DNA from: Rhodobacteraceae bacterium EL53
GTDB taxonomy: Bacteria; Pseudomonadota; Alphaproteobacteria; Rhodobacterales; Rhodobacteraceae
Direction of reading: 5' to 3'
NCBI GenBank assembly: GCA_900313015.1
Contig: OMPR01000013.1
Coordinates: forward strand, 934,747 to 998,746
DNA length: 64,000 nt
Within the stretch, counting starts at the first letter, position 1, and the number at the start of each line of letters is the position of its first letter. Under the pieces are notes generated by a model, which did no database searches, was not told the DNA's origin, and worked only from the letters and a program-made list of their open reading frames with translations. This document shows positions 61,244 through 64,000 of the stretch, one piece after another. The position numbers were made by a program, and so were the translations under genes.

Positions 61244-61783
61244 ATGACCCAGTTTCGATTTCCGTTGCGCCTGATGGCGGTTGCCTGTTTTGGGCTGAGC
61301 GTGAGTGCGTGCGTTGATAACTTGCCGGATCTGGATGCGCTGAACGAACCCGAAGTGTCGCGCCTAAGCCAAGTTGCCCCACCGGGCGCCGAACCAGGAA
61401 CGTGTTGGGGCAAACATGTTACACCAGCCGTTATCGAAACCGTTACGCTGCAAGTGATGATGCAACCTGCCGAGGTGCTGGCAGATGGCACAGTGAGGCA
61501 ACCGGCCATCTTCAAAACGGAAACGCAGCAGCAAATTGTGCAAGAGCGCAAAGAGATCTGGTTCCAAACCCCGTGTCAGGAGCAAATGACACCGGAATTC
61601 GTCTCATCGGTCCAACGGGCTTTGGCGGCGCGATACCTTTATCGCGGGCCCGTTAACGGCGAGATGGATGCACGCACACGCGCTGCGGTGCGCAAATACC
61701 AGAAACCCGAGGGATTGGATTCTGGTATTCTGTCTTTAGCAGCGGCGCGCAAATTGGGACTAGTTGCGGTTAAACTAGATTAA
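61244..61783 (+). CDS. peptidoglycan-binding-domain lipoprotein
   Basis: A 179-residue predicted lipoprotein with signal peptide (residues 1-22) and lipobox VSAC, lipidated Cys at about 23. The C-terminal domain (about 115-175) has the peptidoglycan_binding_1 pattern VQRALAARYLYRGPVNGEMDARTRAAVRKYQ. The middle has two further cysteines (GTCWGK and TPCQEQ) that may form a disulfide. It is probably an outer- or inner-membrane-anchored cell wall-binding protein. It is convergent with the GST gene that ends 22 bp downstream. Confidence 0.85.
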   Translation: MTQFRFPLRLMAVACFGLSVSACVDNLPDLDALNEPEVSRLSQVAPPGAEPGTCWGKHVTPAVIETVTLQVMMQPAEVLADGTVRQPAIFKTETQQQIVQERKEIWFQTPCQEQMTPEFVSSVQRALAARYLYRGPVNGEMDARTRAAVRKYQKPEGLDSGILSLAAARKLGLVAVKLD

Positions 61784-61805
61784 CTCTGAACCTTGAACGG
61801 GTTCG

Positions 61806-62507
61806 TTACTTGCGCTTGAACAGAGCGTCCTGCGCCTTCTTGCTGCGATGGTCCCCGCGGAGTTCAATGTTGAGTGACTGTCCGGTTTGCACTGCGGGGC
61901 GCGCGCCTACTGTTTTCAACCACCGCTCAAGATGCGGTTTGTCATCCAATTGCTGTTGCTGACCTTCCCAGAGATGCGCCCAAGGCCAAGTTGCCATATC
62001 TGCGATTGAGAAAAAGTCACCGGCCACAAATTCGGTTTCGGCCAGCTTGCGGTCAAGTACACCATAAAGCCGAGCCACTTCGGCGCGATATCGGTCTTTG
62101 GCATACGGAAGGTCCTGCGGCGGGTCCATGTGTGGGGCATATTTCAAAAAATGATGCGCCTGTCCGGCCATCGGCCCCACGCCCCCCATTTGCCACATAA
62201 GCCATTGTTCGACGTTAATCCGGTCCCGCTCTGTGGAGCCGTAGAACTGCCCAGTTTTGCGCGCCAAGTACATCAGGATTGCACCACTTTCAAACAGCGA
62301 GATCGGCGCATTGTCCGGCCCGTTCGGATCTAAGATCGCGGGCATGCGGTTGTTCGGTGCGAGCTTAAGAAAGTCAGGTGCGAATTGGTCGCCTTTGCCA
62401 ATATTGATTAGGTTCACGGTGTAGGGCAGCCCCATTTCCTCAAGCGCAATCGACACTTTCCAGCCGTTCGGCGTTGGCCAATAGTAGAGTTCGATCGGAT
62501 CAGTCAT
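61806..62507 (-). CDS. glutathione S-transferase (YghU/Nu class-like)
   Basis: A 233-residue Nu-class GST resembling E. coli YghU/YfcG disulfide-bond oxidoreductases. The N-terminal block PIELYYWPTPNGWKVSIALEEM gives the TPNG/K signature, and FESGAILMYLARKTGQF is the GSH-binding block. The helical C-terminal domain includes FFSIADMATWPW. The ATG at 62507 with GAGG upstream is chosen over the frame start at 62540. Its function is glutathione-dependent reduction; physiological substrate unknown. Confidence 0.9.
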   Translation of the reverse strand: MTDPIELYYWPTPNGWKVSIALEEMGLPYTVNLINIGKGDQFAPDFLKLAPNNRMPAILDPNGPDNAPISLFESGAILMYLARKTGQFYGSTERDRINVEQWLMWQMGGVGPMAGQAHHFLKYAPHMDPPQDLPYAKDRYRAEVARLYGVLDRKLAETEFVAGDFFSIADMATWPWAHLWEGQQQQLDDKPHLERWLKTVGARPAVQTGQSLNIELRGDHRSKKAQDALFKRK

Positions 62508-62536
62508 AGAGATACCTCGCGCTTGTATGCGCTGGA

Positions 62537-63472
62537 TCATGACGGTTTTTGCGTCAGGAACAAGGGGCGGACCACGGTCGGGCGCGCAAACAGTCGTGAC
62601 CAGCGCGGCGCCGGAGCTTCTGGCAGCCCGCTCCGCAAAAGATCAAGCGTGAGCTTTTCGCGATTGCGCAGTAAATCTTGATAAAATGGCATGGTGCCCG
62701 GTCGCATATAGGTTGACCAATGGCAGATTCGGCGTTGCGGTGGCGCAATGATTTGACCCAAGCGGGCAATCTGTTTCAGTGTTTTGGGGCAATCCAACTG
62801 CAGCGTCAGAACGTTTCTGAGATTAACGCCATGTCCTATGACCCGATCCCCCGGTACAGCAGGCGCGACCATTCGTTCGTACAAGAAGTCAAAAATATCA
62901 TTTTCGCGACTAGTGATGTTGATAAGTTCAGCCTGTCGTCCAGATGGCGAGGTGAGGGCAGCAATCAATCGACCCTGATAGGTCGCGCCGGTCATTGAAA
63001 TGATGCGATCAACCGCGCCGGGGGGGGCATGGAGCAGGGATTCCAAAATCACCTCAACCCCCATCGAATGCGTTAATACGTGGATCGGACGCTGAGGGCT
63101 TTGCTGATGTACCCTAGACAATACTTTGGCCAGGGCTTTCCCAGCCAGTTTAGCGCGATGATGTGCCTGCCAAAGCGCGCATCGCGCATCCCAGCCAAAG
63201 GCGATTGCCAAGCCTTCGGCTTGATTGCCTTGGCCAAACCCCAGTTGGTAGGGCCATTGAGACGCGATCCCGGTCCCGCCCTCTGGCGGAAGAGACAGAA
63301 TATCTCGGTGGGGGCAATTTGAACCCTGATTGGGGGCGAATTTGTACCCATGTGTCATGACAATGACGGGGCCATCGGTTGATTTTGTTTGCTTCAAGAT
63401 ACTTGCAACGGGGTGGGGGCTGCCGTGTATGACCGGCGTCTCGCCCTGGGCGTTGATCCTGATGAGTGCCAT
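62537..63472 (-). CDS. alpha/beta-hydrolase-fold protein
   Basis: A 311-residue protein with an alpha/beta-hydrolase pattern: VIVMTHGYKFAPNQ as the strand-loop before the oxyanion hole, HVLTHSMGVEVILESL as the nucleophile elbow (THSMG), and RENDIFDFLYERM for the acid region. It is close to esterase/lipase-like proteins annotated as DUF900-like in Rhodobacteraceae, but the subgroup is uncertain. The ATG at 63472 with a GGGG-rich site upstream is chosen. It ends 29 bp upstream of the GST start. Confidence 0.75.
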   Translation of the reverse strand: MALIRINAQGETPVIHGSPHPVASILKQTKSTDGPVIVMTHGYKFAPNQGSNCPHRDILSLPPEGGTGIASQWPYQLGFGQGNQAEGLAIAFGWDARCALWQAHHRAKLAGKALAKVLSRVHQQSPQRPIHVLTHSMGVEVILESLLHAPPGAVDRIISMTGATYQGRLIAALTSPSGRQAELINITSRENDIFDFLYERMVAPAVPGDRVIGHGVNLRNVLTLQLDCPKTLKQIARLGQIIAPPQRRICHWSTYMRPGTMPFYQDLLRNREKLTLDLLRSGLPEAPAPRWSRLFARPTVVRPLFLTQKPS

Positions 63473-63586
63473 TATGCTACCCCGTCCAAGGTCTTGTCGC
63501 TTCCTCACTTGCATAAGGCTATGACGATGCTGTGAAGGAGGGATTACACCTGCGTGACGGTCGTCAACGGGTTTGACGCAACAGGT

Positions 63587-64000
63587 GGCCTTTGTTGTAC
63601 AAATGGCCTGATGGTGTTCACTGTATGAATCCAGCGTTATAGCTGAGTGCGATGAGCAATTGGGCCCCTACCGACGAAGTACAAGATCAAGAACTGATCG
63701 TCTTACAACGATAGCTTGAAGCGTCGCGGGTCGTTGTCAATTTGGTTTGATCCGGAGATGGTTTGGACACCGCCACCAACCGGCACGCGCGGTCGGCAGC
63801 AGCAATTCAGTGACGCCGTCATTCAGACTTGCCTGACGCTGAAAGTCCTGTTTGGCCAGCCACTTCGACAGACATCTGGGTTCGTGAAGAGCCTGCTGCG
63901 ATTGGTCGGGCTAGATTGGACGGCGCCGGATTTCAGCACCCTTTGCCGACATCAGAAAACACTGAACGTGAGCCTGCCGTATCGTGGAGGGCCACAAGGC
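63587..64000 (+). mobile_element. IS5/IS903-type insertion element, left part, truncated by the window end
   Basis: A GGCCTTTGTTGTACAAA-like end at about 63587 resembles IS903-group terminal inverted repeats. It is followed by a transposase frame, detectable from KYKIKN at about 63680 to the window end. The frame reads SSYNDSLKRRGSLSIWFDPE, TPPPTGTRGRQQQFSDAVIQ, LDWTAPDFSTLCRHQKTLN. The right end and any target-site duplication are outside the window. The boundary at 63587 is tentative. Confidence 0.7.
63660..64000 (+). pseudogene. IS903-type transposase with a nonsense codon (partial)
   Basis: The reading frame gives YKIKN, then TGA (63695-63697), then SSYNDSLKRRGSLSIWF. In IS903-type transposases this position is Trp (TNWPAYNKAL-like), so the TGA is one base away from the expected TGG. 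No clear in-frame start precedes it: the ATG at 63652 is in another frame. The copy is therefore likely non-functional. The DDE catalytic part is beyond the window. The domain match is by recalled family pattern only. Confidence 0.78.

Overview
The window is a stretch of chromosome from a marine alphaproteobacterium, most likely of the Roseobacter group (Rhodobacteraceae sensu lato). The evidence is indirect: moderately GC-rich coding, gene products of the type usual in this group (DUF2842, DUF6524, DUF6151, DUF2065 proteins), the phaZ/phaC-phaP-phaR arrangement with PhaR boxes, and the gor-hflK-hflC-degP and ftsY-EamA-yciB neighbourhoods. Almost all of it is ordinary, densely packed chromosomal coding sequence. 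No rRNA, tRNA, CRISPR array, prophage or integron was found. The only mobile DNA is a partial, mutated IS5/IS903-type element running off the right edge.

Left part (1-16 kb): the tail of an ArsC/Spx-family gene and a small membrane protein are followed by a complete copper 'bufferin'/Hvf-type RiPP locus on the minus strand: precursor bufA, MbnB-like DUF692 enzyme, DUF2063 partner and DoxX. A perfect hairpin separates the precursor gene from its enzymes. Next come thrS, a tightly overlapping four-gene plus-strand operon (two alpha/beta hydrolases, a VOC protein, an M15-like protein), a third hydrolase, a membrane-anchored NYN nuclease, and the polyhydroxyalkanoate locus phaZ <> phaC-phaP-phaR. 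The PHA locus carries three exact CTGC-N3-GCAG PhaR boxes and one near match.

Middle (15-28 kb): a minus-strand nitrogen block. It holds a DegT-type aminotransferase, two glutamine-synthetase-like ligases flanking a class I glutamine amidotransferase, a HisJ/LAO-type polar amino acid ABC transporter, an SDR, a PhnD-like protein without signal peptide and two tandem TerB-domain proteins. Between transporter and ligases lies a CHASE-domain class III nucleotide cyclase ruined by three in-frame stops plus frameshifts. The last permease has its Shine-Dalgarno sequence inside a perfect hairpin.

28-45 kb: pyrG, secG, a cobalt-type nitrile hydratase operon (alpha, beta, activator), purA-DUF2842, a 713-residue acidic disordered protein, thiamine pyrophosphokinase, an EamA transporter, sdaA with a GST, a MarR regulator divergent from a membrane protein with two palindromic operator-like sites between them, rpiA and glutathione reductase.

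45-64 kb: hflK-hflC-DUF2065, a sulfotransferase-like gene, a DegP/Q protease, a Crp/Fnr regulator, yciB-EamA-ftsY-lysoplasmalogenase, an AlkB-type hydroxylase, xseA, purD, a bestrophin-like channel, an FG-GAP-like exported protein with a [2Fe-2S] ferredoxin, a peptidoglycan-binding lipoprotein, a second GST, another hydrolase, and the IS remnant. Start codons were revised wherever a ribosome binding site, stop/start overlap or family alignment pointed to a start different from the longest reading frame. All functions are inferred from motifs and recalled family features; no database search was run.
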